A DNA stretch of 64,000 nt from an uncultured Lachnospiraceae bacterium. Its GTDB lineage: Bacteria > Bacillota > Clostridia > Lachnospirales > Lachnospiraceae. This document shows, in pieces, positions 33,672 to 44,100 of this stretch; positions within the stretch are counted from its first letter, which is position 1; every line of letters begins with the position of its first letter. The stretch spans positions 52,231 to 116,230 of the forward strand of contig CAJUKA010000005.1 in the NCBI GenBank assembly GCA_910586585.1, in the 5' to 3' direction. The notes under the pieces are model-generated. The model was not told where the DNA came from and made no database searches. It was given only the letters and a program-made list of their open reading frames with translations. A program made the translations under genes and the position numbers.

Positions 33672-35373
33672 AAATATCTTTTCGTAATGTAAATTGTCCT
33701 ATTAAACCATTCAGAATATCTGCCTGAGCAAATAACTGCTGACTGGTTGCGGCCGCTTCCTCGGCTGTAGCAGCATTGCTTTGTACCACTTCGGAAATCA
33801 TATTGATTCCGTTTTCTGCCTTGCGCATAGCATCTGTCTGCTCTTCCATCATATTCTTGAGATCTTTCGAGAAATCCGCGATCTGCTTGATTCCATCTAC
33901 AACAGATTCAATAGCACTGGCAGCATGTTCAGCAGCACGGTTTCCTTCTGTAACTTCCCGGATAGAACCCTCGATTAATTCTCTGGTATCCACTGCAGCT
34001 TTGGCACTTTGATTTGCCAATACACGAATTTGATCTGCCACAACAGAAAAACCACGTCCTGATTCGCCAGCTCTTGCAGCCTCGATAGATGCATTCAGCG
34101 ACAAAAGATTTGTCTGTGTAGCGATAGATTCAATTTCAGAAATGATATCTCCAATTCTCGTAGAAGCAGTATTGATTCGATCCATTGCAACCATCATCGT
34201 ATTCATTTCTTCACGGCTGTTGTCGGCCTGATCCGCATAGCGCTGCGCTTTTTCGTAGGATTCATCAGCATTTGTAGCGCTCTTTTCCATTGTAGAGGTA
34301 ATATTGGTAATTGTTGTATGTAATTCCATGATAGCATTCGTCTGCTCGGTTGCGCCTTCTGCAAGACCTTGTGATGCTTTTGCCAAATCTCCAGAACCTT
34401 CTGATACCTGGTTGGAAACTTCTCCAATAGATAACAATGTTTCCGTCATCTGATCGCGCAGACCACGCATTGATTTATATAATTTTGCAAAATCACCCGT
34501 ATATCGGTCAACATTTTTGGATCTGACTGCGTAGTTTCCGCTTGCCATTTGTCCAAGAACCTCATCAATATCATGAATAATAACATTCAAATTTGATGCC
34601 ATTTCTGAGGCGTCTTTTGCAATGTATTCCACCTCATCGCCTGTATCAATCTGCGGGAAAGGAGCAGTGAGTTCTCCTGTTGCAAATATTTTTAAGCGTT
34701 CGCCCAGGGATCTTAAAGGTGTTGAAACACCCTTTGCAATATGTTTTCCAAATCTGGTTGACAATGTGATAGACACACCAATCGCAATAACGATAACTAT
34801 AGCTACAATAATGTCTGTTGCCAAAAGAAAAGAAGCAAGCTGGTTACCTTCTGTCACTTTTACTGTTAATAAACTCTCCAATTTGGTGTAAATTTCATTG
34901 TATGCGTCAGCCAGTTCATTGATCGCAATTACCTGTGCCTGTTTACAGAGTTCTCTGTCTGTAGAGGCGCCAAGCGTAAGAACCCGATTATCAATCTCCC
35001 AATAATCGTCCAATAGGGCTTCGATTTCATCATATGTTTTTCTTCCATCTTCTGAAACAATTGTATTTTCTACTATTTTGAAGTACTCTTCAAAAAGAAT
35101 TTTCTTTTCATTATGTTGTTTTACTACTTTATCGATTACATCTTGGTCATCATAGCCTATAGCTGCTCGAAGTGCAGAACGCACATCTGCAAATTCAAAC
35201 ATTGCTTTTCCAATATCACCCTGTGCGAAACCATAATTGTGTAATGCATAAGAGTATCTGTTGGAAATGACTATAAGAGCAGATAGCGTAAACAGCGACA
35301 CAATTGCTGCGATTGCAGCAATCTTAAAAAAAGATTTAGTCAGCTTTTTTTCAATATTGACTTGTTCATTCAT
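33670..35373 (-). CDS. Methyl-accepting chemotaxis protein with 4HB-type sensor
   Basis: Transmembrane receptor of 567 residues: TM1 at about 18-38, a helical periplasmic-side domain of about 150 residues (four-helix-bundle type), TM2 at about 185-207, HAMP (STPLRSLGERLKIFATGELTAP), then the signalling helices with tip ESIATQTNLLSLNASIEAARAGESGRGFSVVADQIR. A second HAMP-like segment (VLGQMASGNYAV) precedes the signalling part. AAAGGAG precedes the ATG. The ligand cannot be told. It works with CheA/CheW at the pole. Confidence 0.95.
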   Translation of the reverse strand: MNEQVNIEKKLTKSFFKIAAIAAIVSLFTLSALIVISNRYSYALHNYGFAQGDIGKAMFEFADVRSALRAAIGYDDQDVIDKVVKQHNEKKILFEEYFKIVENTIVSEDGRKTYDEIEALLDDYWEIDNRVLTLGASTDRELCKQAQVIAINELADAYNEIYTKLESLLTVKVTEGNQLASFLLATDIIVAIVIVIAIGVSITLSTRFGKHIAKGVSTPLRSLGERLKIFATGELTAPFPQIDTGDEVEYIAKDASEMASNLNVIIHDIDEVLGQMASGNYAVRSKNVDRYTGDFAKLYKSMRGLRDQMTETLLSIGEVSNQVSEGSGDLAKASQGLAEGATEQTNAIMELHTTITNITSTMEKSATNADESYEKAQRYADQADNSREEMNTMMVAMDRINTASTRIGDIISEIESIATQTNLLSLNASIEAARAGESGRGFSVVADQIRVLANQSAKAAVDTRELIEGSIREVTEGNRAAEHAASAIESVVDGIKQIADFSKDLKNMMEEQTDAMRKAENGINMISEVVQSNAATAEEAAATSQQLFAQADILNGLIGQFTLRKDI

Positions 35374-35723
35374 TTTATATTGTCTCCTTTCTATTAATGA
35401 ACAATTCTTATCTGACGTATCCCTCTGATAATGGAATTTTGACAGATAGCATTTGGCAGCAGTTTCGTTCTTAAAACAACATTTTATGTTTTATAAAAGA
35501 TATAATAAAATGGAGGCTTTAAGTTACGAAGCAGCTATATATCTTTAAGTAAAAATAAAACTTTTACATTATTTTAGAAACAAAGTGCCTTCTTTTTCCA
35601 TTATAAATTATTATAATAAAATATTCAATACTAAATATTGCAATAATTTTTTATTAAGAAATTAAAAACACTGACATTTTTTTTTTTTTTCTTTATTTTC
35701 TGACAATTGCTGTGAAAGAAGTT
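35374..35723. other. AT-rich spacer with T14 tract between chemoreceptor and pepF
   Basis: About 350 bases, strongly AT-rich, between two minus-strand genes. It must hold the chemoreceptor promoter and the pepF 3' end. A run of 14 T at 35677-35690 is the longest homopolymer in this part of the window, flanked by a direct repeat of CTGACA. I see no convincing terminator, small gene or flagellar-type promoter here. Confidence 0.6.
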
Positions 35724-37529
35724 TTATCGCATCAATGCTTCCATTTCATCGATTAGGCTGTCGAATAATTGCAATGCTTCTTCGATTGGTTTTTTTGTGG
35801 ACATGTCAACACCAGCATCTTTCAAGATTGATACAGGGTCTTTTGAGCAGCCCGCGCTCAAAAAGTTCTTTTTGTAAGCGCTTACAGCCGATTCTCCTTC
35901 GTGAAGTATTTTCTGTGAGAGTGCAATTGCAGCAGAGAATCCAGTAGCATATTGATACACATAGAAATTATAGTAAAAATGTGGTATTCGTGCCCATTCC
36001 AAATCAATTTTGGTATCATGAACAATCTCTTTTCCAAAATATAAGTCAATCAGATCATGATAAACACTACATGCAGTCTCTGCATTGATACTTTCGCCAT
36101 TTTGTATCATCTGGCTCATTTTCAGTTCAAATTCTGCAAACATCGTCTGTCGATAGAGCGTTGTCCGAAATTGTTCTAAGAAATAATTGATTAAATATGC
36201 CCGTTCTTTTTTATCGGTTGTTTTCTTTAATAAATACTGCATTAACAGTGCTTCATTGCAGGTGGAAGCGACCTCTGCTACAAAGATGACATAGTCGGAG
36301 TCAATCACAGGCTGGTTTTGGTTTGATAAATAAGAGTGCAGCGCGTGTCCCATCTCATGGGCAGTTGTAAATTCACTGTCTAAATTGTCTTTGTAGTTTA
36401 GAAGTATCAGTGGATGAATGCGGCATCCGCAAGAATAAGCGCCACTTCGCTTTCCGCTGTTTTCATAGACGTCTATCCAGCGGTTTGAAAAGCCCTCTTC
36501 AAGGAGTGCAGTGTAATCATCGCCAAGAACAGAAAGCGCTTTGCAGATATTGTTCTTGGTTTCATCAAAGGATATTGTTCGTTCTGCATTGGATACCATT
36601 GGTACGTATAAATCATACATATGCAACTCTTCAACATTCAAAAGTTTTTTTCTAAGACGGATATATTTGTACATGGATTCCATATTTTCATGTACAGTTT
36701 CAATAAGATTGTAATATACGTTTGGATTGACATTGGTGTTGTCAAGCGCTGCTTCAAGGGGACTATTATACTTACGCATTTTGGCAAAGAAATTTAGCTG
36801 TTTCATCTGTGATGACAGAATTGCAGCCGAGGTGTTTTTGTGCTTTGCATAGGTTTTGTAGAGCGACTCAAAGGCATCTTTTCGGATGTTCCTGTCATAA
36901 TTTTGAAGCAGTGGAATAAAGCTTGCATGTGTCACAGACAGACGGTTTCCCTCAATATCGGTAACAGAATCGAAGGTCAAATCAGCATTGTTCAAAAGAC
37001 CAAAAATATCATCAGGGGCCTGTGCCAGATCGCCTGCTGCAGCAAGAATTTTTTCTTCCGCATTGCTTAGAATATGCGCTTTTTTTCTGCGGATATCGTT
37101 TAAATATCTTTGATAGGTGCAAAGTGCGGGCTGTTCTTGATAAAAACCATCGAGAATCGCGTCTGGGATTTCTAAGATTTCGGGTTCTGCAAAAGATAGT
37201 GCAGAAGTGACAGCGACGTAGATTCCTGTCGTCTGGTCTTTATATCCCTGATAGGTAGTATTTCTTGTGTCCTCGTCTGCTTTTCGCATGGAATAGTTTG
37301 CAAAACGGTCAAGCAGTAGGGCGAGTTCATCTTGCAGTTTTAGGAAACAAAGCAGCGTATCTGCACTTTTGCTTAAGGTTCCTTGATAGGATTCTATTTG
37401 CGGCAGCATAGATTTGATTTTTTCCAAATCTGCTTTCCACGCCGCATCACTTTCATATAAATCCTCTACTGCCCAGGTAAATTCCTTTGGAATATCCTTA
37501 CGCTCCTCATAACTTCTTGTGTTGCTCAT
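35724..37529 (-). CDS. pepF: Oligoendopeptidase F
   Basis: Cytoplasmic M3B zinc metallopeptidase of 601 residues that cuts peptides of about 7-17 residues. The zinc site is HEMGH at residues 391-395 with the third ligand Glu expected in the following helix (EVASTCNEALL). The N-terminal domain (EERKDIPKEFTWAVEDLY) is typical and the length is normal. Monocistronic as far as I can see; GGAGGT precedes the ATG. Role: peptide turnover, nutrition or signal-peptide clearance. Confidence 0.96.
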   Translation of the reverse strand: MSNTRSYEERKDIPKEFTWAVEDLYESDAAWKADLEKIKSMLPQIESYQGTLSKSADTLLCFLKLQDELALLLDRFANYSMRKADEDTRNTTYQGYKDQTTGIYVAVTSALSFAEPEILEIPDAILDGFYQEQPALCTYQRYLNDIRRKKAHILSNAEEKILAAAGDLAQAPDDIFGLLNNADLTFDSVTDIEGNRLSVTHASFIPLLQNYDRNIRKDAFESLYKTYAKHKNTSAAILSSQMKQLNFFAKMRKYNSPLEAALDNTNVNPNVYYNLIETVHENMESMYKYIRLRKKLLNVEELHMYDLYVPMVSNAERTISFDETKNNICKALSVLGDDYTALLEEGFSNRWIDVYENSGKRSGAYSCGCRIHPLILLNYKDNLDSEFTTAHEMGHALHSYLSNQNQPVIDSDYVIFVAEVASTCNEALLMQYLLKKTTDKKERAYLINYFLEQFRTTLYRQTMFAEFELKMSQMIQNGESINAETACSVYHDLIDLYFGKEIVHDTKIDLEWARIPHFYYNFYVYQYATGFSAAIALSQKILHEGESAVSAYKKNFLSAGCSKDPVSILKDAGVDMSTKKPIEEALQLFDSLIDEMEALMR

Positions 37530-37737
37530 AATAATAGACCTCCTTAAATGTTTTATGTATGTTCGGAAATTTTCTTACTTTTGTAACTGTTTCAGGAAAT
37601 ACAATGTTACAGTTCTTTCTATCATTTATAGTCTACCATTTTAGGGTTCATTATGCTAGACTAAAGTTATATATTATAATTAACGGCAAAGACTTGGTTA
37701 CAAAGGTGTTTGAAAAGTTTAACATAAGGGGTGTGAA

Positions 37738-40700
37738 ATGGGTCTTAGATTTTATATAGGGGCGTCTGGTTCTGGAAAAAGTCATATGCTGTATGAACAT
37801 ATTATAGAGGAATCCTTGCAGAATCCCCATACCAATTATTTGATTGTAGTGCCAGATCAGTTTACAATGCAGACACAGCTTGAGATGGTGAAGCGCCATC
37901 CCAATAAAGGCATTATGAATATTGATGTTTTAAGCTTTGGGCGGATTTCTCACAGAATCTTTGAGGAGACAGGGGGAAATGACCGGCCTGTTCTTGATGA
38001 TACCGGGAAAAGCTTGGTGCTGCGGCGAGTGGCAGCGGGGATAGAAGAACAACTGGGCGTTATGAAAAGAAATATCCGAAAACCAGGTTATATCAGTGAA
38101 GTGAAATCCGCGATTTCAGAGTTTATGCAATATGGAATCGGTACAAAAGATGTGGAAAAACTCTGTCAGTATGCATCGAAAAGGGGGGCACTTGCCTACA
38201 AACTAAAGGATTTGAACCTTTTATATGACGGTTTTTTAAAATTTATCAACGAAAAGTATATTACAACTGAGGAGACGCTTGATATTTTGAGAAAAATGCT
38301 TCCAAAGTCAAAAATTGTGAAAGAGAGTGTTATTGTATTTGATGGTTTCACTGGTTTTACCCCAGTTCAGAACAATGTCATACAGGAATTGATGGTGCAG
38401 GCAAAGGAAATCATTGTGACGGTTACTATGGATGTCAGAGAAGATGCATATATGCTGGATGGAGAACAAAAGCTGTTTCATCTGAGCAAGAAGACCATTC
38501 ATGACCTTACAAAACGCTGCAAGGAAGCAGGAGTAAAACGGGAGCAGGATGTGATAATAGAGGATTCTACTGTGTACCGATATCAAAATAACCCTGGTCT
38601 TTCACATTTGGAACGGGAGATTTTTCGGTATCCCTATCGTGCTTATAAAGGAACGCAGGACAGCATTCATATTTTTGAGACGTCCAATGCCAGAGAGGAG
38701 TTACGCCAAGTATGTCTTGAAATACGAAGGCTTGTGCGGGAAAACGGGTACTGCTACAGAGATATTGCCGTGGTGACAGGGGATTTGCAGCGATATGGAT
38801 TTCTTGCACGGGAGATGTTTGGACGATTTGGAATTCCCCACTTTCTGGATCAGACGAACAAGCTTGTTCTGAATCCATTTATAGAATTTATCAGAAGCGC
38901 TCTGCTTGTAGTGATTCAGGAATATTCTTATGAGGCAGTTTTTCATTTCCTTCGCTGCGGAATGGCAGGAGTCACACCAGATGAGACAGATCGGCTGGAA
39001 AATTACTGCCTGACTATGGGAATCCGCGGCAAGAGGGCGTGGAATAACCGTTTTACGAGGCGGATGAAAAAGCAGGATGAAGAAGCAGCGCGACTTGATG
39101 AATTAAATGCATTGAGAGAACAAATAACGTCTATGCTGAAACCGCTAATGATAAAGAAGGCAACAGGCAGAACACTTGTAAAAGCATTGTATTCCTTTAT
39201 TATCAATGCCTCCATTGAGGATAAGTTGTCAGAGTATGAACAACAGTTTGCTAGTCAGAATGATTTGGTGAAAGCGGCAGAATATGCGCAGATATACAGG
39301 CTTGTCATGGAACTATTGGAGCAGATCTGCGCGCTTTTGGGCGATGAGGAATTAGAGCTAAAGGAGTTTGCCGAAATACTAGACGCAGGGTTTGCCGAGA
39401 TAAAAGTTGGAATCATTCCTCAAAATGTGGATAAAGTGGTAATTGGTGATATTGAACGAACCAGACTTTGTGAAATCAAAGCCCTGTTTTTTATTGGTAT
39501 AAATGATGGTATCATACCCAAAAGTGGAGGAACAGGCGGAATTATTTCAGACATTGACCGGGAATTTCTCCAGGAGTCAGAGTTTGAGCTTGCACCGACC
39601 CCAAGACAACAGATGTATATACAGAGACTTTATTTGTATATGATTATGACAAAGCCGACAGAAGTTCTCTATTTATCGTATGCGAAGGTTGACAATGAGG
39701 GAAAGAGCATTCGTCCGGCATATTTGATTAATATGGTTTCGAGATTGTTTCCAGATATCAAGATTGAACAGCCGCAGCTTCGGCCAATAGAGGAGCAGAT
39801 GGATTCGCCAGAAGATGCGCTTACATATTTGATAGAGCTGTTGAGACGTTATGCAGCAGATGATATTGGAACAGACAAGCGGATTTTTTTCACGCTCTAT
39901 GATGCATATGGCAAAAATGAACAATATGCGCCGATATTGGAACAGATGAAAAAAGCTGCGTTTTCCTATTTGTCTGCGGCGGACGAGAAGCGGCTGCCCA
40001 AACAGCTCGCAAGGCTCTTATATGGACAGATTTTGAAGAATAGTGTAAGCCGTCTTGAAAAGTATGCTTCCTGTGCCTATGCGCATTTTCTTCAATACGG
40101 CTTAAGCCTGGAGGAACGCGATAAATATCATTTTGAAAATGTGGATATAGGAAATATATTTCACGCAGTTTTGGAACATTTTTCGGACAGGCTGGCTGAC
40201 GAAGGCTATACATGGTTTGATTTTCCCAAAGAGATCGGGCAGCGGCTTGTAAAGGAATGTCTTGAAGATTATGCGGCGTCTTATGGTGAGACCATTTTGT
40301 ATAGCAGCAAACGCAATGAATATATGATAACAAGAATGCAGCGAATTCTAAACAGGACAGTTGAGACATTGCAGTATCAATTGCAAAAGGGCTCTTTTAC
40401 CCCCGAAAATTTTGAGTTGTCTTTTAGTATGGCGTCAGATTTGGACGCAGTGAACATTGCGCTTTCAGAGGAGGAGCGGCTTGAATTAATCGGCCGGATA
40501 GACCGTGTGGATACCTGCAAAAAAGAGGATAAGCTGTATGTAAAAATTATTGATTATAAGTCAGGGACCCGCAAATTTGACTTGGCGGCATTATACTATG
40601 GATTGCAGCTTCAGCTGGTAGTATATATGAATGCCGCTGTGGAACTGCAAAAAAAGAAAAATCCAGACAAAAATGTGATTCCGGCGGCGATGTTGTATTA

Positions 40701-41187
40701 TCATGTCAGTGATCCAATGACAGAGACCGAAAAAGGGGAGCCAGATATATCCGAGATTGAGGAAGCAATTTTGGAAGAGCTGAAAATGACAGGATTGGTT
40801 AGTGATGATGAGGAGGTTTTGCGCCTTCTTGATAGAGATTTTGAACTGAAATCTTCTGTGATACCTGTAGCAAGGAAAAAGGACGGCAGCTTCACACAGG
40901 CTTCTTCTGTACTGTCAGAACAGGATTTTGCCACCATTTCAGACTATGTAAATTTTAAGATAAAAGAGCTTGGTACCTCTATTTTGGATGGGGATATCGG
41001 ATTAGCCCCTTATGAGCAGAAGAACGAAGATGCCTGCACATATTGTGCCTACAGTAGTGTCTGTGGTTTTGACAAAAGACTCGGTGCGGGGCTTGTCAGA
41101 CATTTGGATGAACTTAGTCAAGAATCTGCGATGGAGCGTATCAAACAAAGTTTGGGGAAAGACGGAGGAAATGAATTGTGGCAATGA
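37738..41187 (+). CDS. addB: ATP-dependent helicase/nuclease subunit B
   Basis: 1149 residues. Walker A near the N-terminus (GASGSGKS, residues 8-15), a UvrD-like fold with inactive helicase half, and a C-terminal RecB-type nuclease (KIIDYKSGTRKFD). Four Cys for the 4Fe-4S staple are visible: one in YASCAYAHF and three in CTYCAYSSVC near the end. Partner of AddA in double-strand break processing to chi, the Firmicutes counterpart of RecBCD. GGGGTG precedes the ATG. It overlaps addA by 10 bases. Confidence 0.96.
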   Translation: MGLRFYIGASGSGKSHMLYEHIIEESLQNPHTNYLIVVPDQFTMQTQLEMVKRHPNKGIMNIDVLSFGRISHRIFEETGGNDRPVLDDTGKSLVLRRVAAGIEEQLGVMKRNIRKPGYISEVKSAISEFMQYGIGTKDVEKLCQYASKRGALAYKLKDLNLLYDGFLKFINEKYITTEETLDILRKMLPKSKIVKESVIVFDGFTGFTPVQNNVIQELMVQAKEIIVTVTMDVREDAYMLDGEQKLFHLSKKTIHDLTKRCKEAGVKREQDVIIEDSTVYRYQNNPGLSHLEREIFRYPYRAYKGTQDSIHIFETSNAREELRQVCLEIRRLVRENGYCYRDIAVVTGDLQRYGFLAREMFGRFGIPHFLDQTNKLVLNPFIEFIRSALLVVIQEYSYEAVFHFLRCGMAGVTPDETDRLENYCLTMGIRGKRAWNNRFTRRMKKQDEEAARLDELNALREQITSMLKPLMIKKATGRTLVKALYSFIINASIEDKLSEYEQQFASQNDLVKAAEYAQIYRLVMELLEQICALLGDEELELKEFAEILDAGFAEIKVGIIPQNVDKVVIGDIERTRLCEIKALFFIGINDGIIPKSGGTGGIISDIDREFLQESEFELAPTPRQQMYIQRLYLYMIMTKPTEVLYLSYAKVDNEGKSIRPAYLINMVSRLFPDIKIEQPQLRPIEEQMDSPEDALTYLIELLRRYAADDIGTDKRIFFTLYDAYGKNEQYAPILEQMKKAAFSYLSAADEKRLPKQLARLLYGQILKNSVSRLEKYASCAYAHFLQYGLSLEERDKYHFENVDIGNIFHAVLEHFSDRLADEGYTWFDFPKEIGQRLVKECLEDYAASYGETILYSSKRNEYMITRMQRILNRTVETLQYQLQKGSFTPENFELSFSMASDLDAVNIALSEEERLELIGRIDRVDTCKKEDKLYVKIIDYKSGTRKFDLAALYYGLQLQLVVYMNAAVELQKKKNPDKNVIPAAMLYYHVSDPMTETEKGEPDISEIEEAILEELKMTGLVSDDEEVLRLLDRDFELKSSVIPVARKKDGSFTQASSVLSEQDFATISDYVNFKIKELGTSILDGDIGLAPYEQKNEDACTYCAYSSVCGFDKRLGAGLVRHLDELSQESAMERIKQSLGKDGGNELWQ

Positions 41188-44100
41188 ATTTTACACCCGA
41201 TCAGCAACGGGTTATTGATACGAGAAACTGCAATATTTTGGTGTCCGCAGCAGCCGGAAGCGGCAAAACAGCGGTATTGGTTGAGCGCATTATACAAATG
41301 ATAACTGACGACAGCCACCCGGTTGATATTGACCGGCTTTTGATTGTAACGTTTACATCGGCAGCAGCGGCGCAGATGCGTGAGCGAATCAGTAGGGCAG
41401 TTGCAAAAAAACTGGAAGAGAATCCAGAAAACGAACATTTGCAGAAACAGGCATCACTCATACACAATGCGCAGATCACGACGATTGATTCCTTTTGTCT
41501 TTTTGTGATAAGAAATAACTTCAATGAAATTGGACTGGATCCGGGATTTCGGGTAGCGGATGAGAGTGAGATAAAAATGCTGGAGGCAGATGTGATGAGC
41601 AGGCTTTTAGAAGAAGCACATACAGAGCCAACAGAGCGTTTTCTGCATTTTGTAGAGTGTTATAGTACCGGAACAAGTGAAAAGAAAATTGAAGATGCAA
41701 TATTACGATTGTATCATTTCGCAATGAGTTATCCGTTTCCAGAACAGTGGTTAGAAGACAGATTAGAGGATTACAAAATACAAAAAGTGGAGGAGCTTCC
41801 AGATAAAAAGTGGTTTCAAGGTGCTCTTGCCTATGTCAATACTATTCTGAGAGAATGTCTTGACCGACTGTTTCAAGCGCTAGAAATAGCAAACGGCGCA
41901 GGCGGTCCGATTCAGTATTATGAGAATTTGACTGCGGATATCGAGCTGATAAAACGATTTCAGCAAACAACAGATTATGATAAATTGCATGATTTGTTTA
42001 CCTATTCGGCTTTTACAAGGCTTTCTGCAAAAAGGACAGAGGGTGTGGACCCTGTGCTAAAAGATACTGTAAAAGCGATACGCGAGGAAGTGAAGAAAAA
42101 TATTGCGGACCTAAAAAAGTTTTTGTTTCAGATTTCGGTAGAAGATACGCTGCGCGATATGGCATTCTGCCAAGAAGCGGTAGAAGAGTTGATATCACTT
42201 ACACAGTCGTTCAAGGAACTGATTGACAAGTCAAAACGAGAAAAAAATATGATTGACTTTTCTGATATGGAACATTTTGCATTGCAGATTTTATTGAAAA
42301 AAGATGAAGATGGCAAAATAGTGCCAAGCAGTACAGCGCTTGAACTTCAGGATTATTTTGCAGAAATTATGATTGATGAGTACCAGGATTCCAATGAAGT
42401 GCAAGAGCTGCTCCTAAAAAGTATCTCTGGTGAAGAGAAAGGGCGATTCAATCGGTTTATGGTGGGTGATGTCAAACAGAGTATTTACAAGTTTCGTCTT
42501 GCAAGACCAGAGATTTTTATGGAAAAATACGCTTCATACACAACAAATCTGCCAGAAAGCAAAAGGGTGCGGATTGACTTGAGTGTGAATTTTAGAAGCC
42601 GCAGGGAGGTAACAGATGCGGCGAACTTCATATGCAGCCAATTGATGTCAAAAAAGGCGGGAAATGTAGAATATGATGACAAGGCGGCGCTTTATGTAGG
42701 TGCATCTTATCCAGAACCAGATGAGATATTGGATAGAAATATCTATCAAACAGAGCTTTTGATCGCAGAACCAGATTCGCTGCTATCCGATGAAACCGTA
42801 GAAACACAAAACAAAAAATATTCTGATAAAGAAATAGAGGCGGTTTTGGTAGCAGACCGTATTCGGGAACTTGTAGGCAGTTTTCCGGTCACAGATGCCG
42901 TTACAGGAGAAGTCAGACCTGCAAAATATTCAGACATTGTACTTCTTTTTAGAGCGACAACAGGGTGGGATGAGGATTTTCGTAGAATTTTGTCAGAATG
43001 TGGCATTCCGGTACATGTGACAAGCAGAACAGGATATTTTGAGACATTAGAGATTCAAGGCATTGTGAATTTTCTTCGGGTGCTTGACAATCCATTGCAG
43101 GATATTCCTCTTTTTGGTGTGCTAAAACTTCCTTATTTTAATTTTTCAGAAGAGGAAATCACATGGATTCGATATTCTGTAGGAGATTTGCTCGACAGAC
43201 AGGCACAGGCAGAAAATAAACCTGTCAAAAAGTTATTTTTGTATGAGCAAATCAAATTATATTATGACAAAATAGATGATTTTGCTGTGTCAGAGGATAC
43301 AGATATTGCAAAAAACAATCTGTGTGCAGCTAAGATTGAGCGGCTTTTGTCGATCATTGCTGAGTACCGCAGAAGAGTTGCATATACACCCATTAAGGAA
43401 CTGCTGCAGCAGTTAATTTCTGATACAGGATATGAAGCATATGTTGGTTCGCTGCCAAGCGGTGATCAGAGAAGAGCCAATCTTGCGCTTTTGCTTGAAA
43501 AGGCTGGTGCTTTTCAGAATACAAGTTTTTATGGACTGTTTCATTTTATCCGTTATCTTGAGACAATCCAAGAGCAGGAGGTGGACTTTGGAGAGGCCAA
43601 TATTCTTGATGAAAATGCAGATGTTGTTCGTATTATGACAATTCACAAGAGCAAGGGTCTAGAATTTCCGATTTGTTTTGTGTGTGGATTGTCCAAACAG
43701 TTCAATCAGATGGATATACGACAAGGTATTTTAATGGATGTAGAGCTGGGGATTGGTGTGGACTATATTGATCCTACTTTGCGTCTCAAGCGAAAAACCA
43801 TGCGCAAAAATATTGTGGCGCAGCGTATGAAAGAGGATTCCCGTGGGGAGGATCTGCGCGTTTTGTATGTGGCGTTTACCAGAGCAAAAGAAAAGTTGAT
43901 TCTAACAGGCTTTGTCAATGATTTCCAAAGAAAGCTTTCCAATAATGTGTATTTGACAATGGAATCAGCAAAAAAGCTTCCATATTCTGTTATTATGAAA
44001 TCGGGTTCTTATATGGATATGATATTGGCAGCACTGATACGCCATCCATGTATGCAGGAAGCATTGGAGGAGGGAGGATTTGACTTTGTGAGGCAGAATC

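Noticed and set aside
35374..35560. Sigma-28 (flagellar) promoter for the chemoreceptor
   Set aside because: The only GCC-containing candidate (GCCAAATG) has neither a good -35 nor a good -10; not supported.
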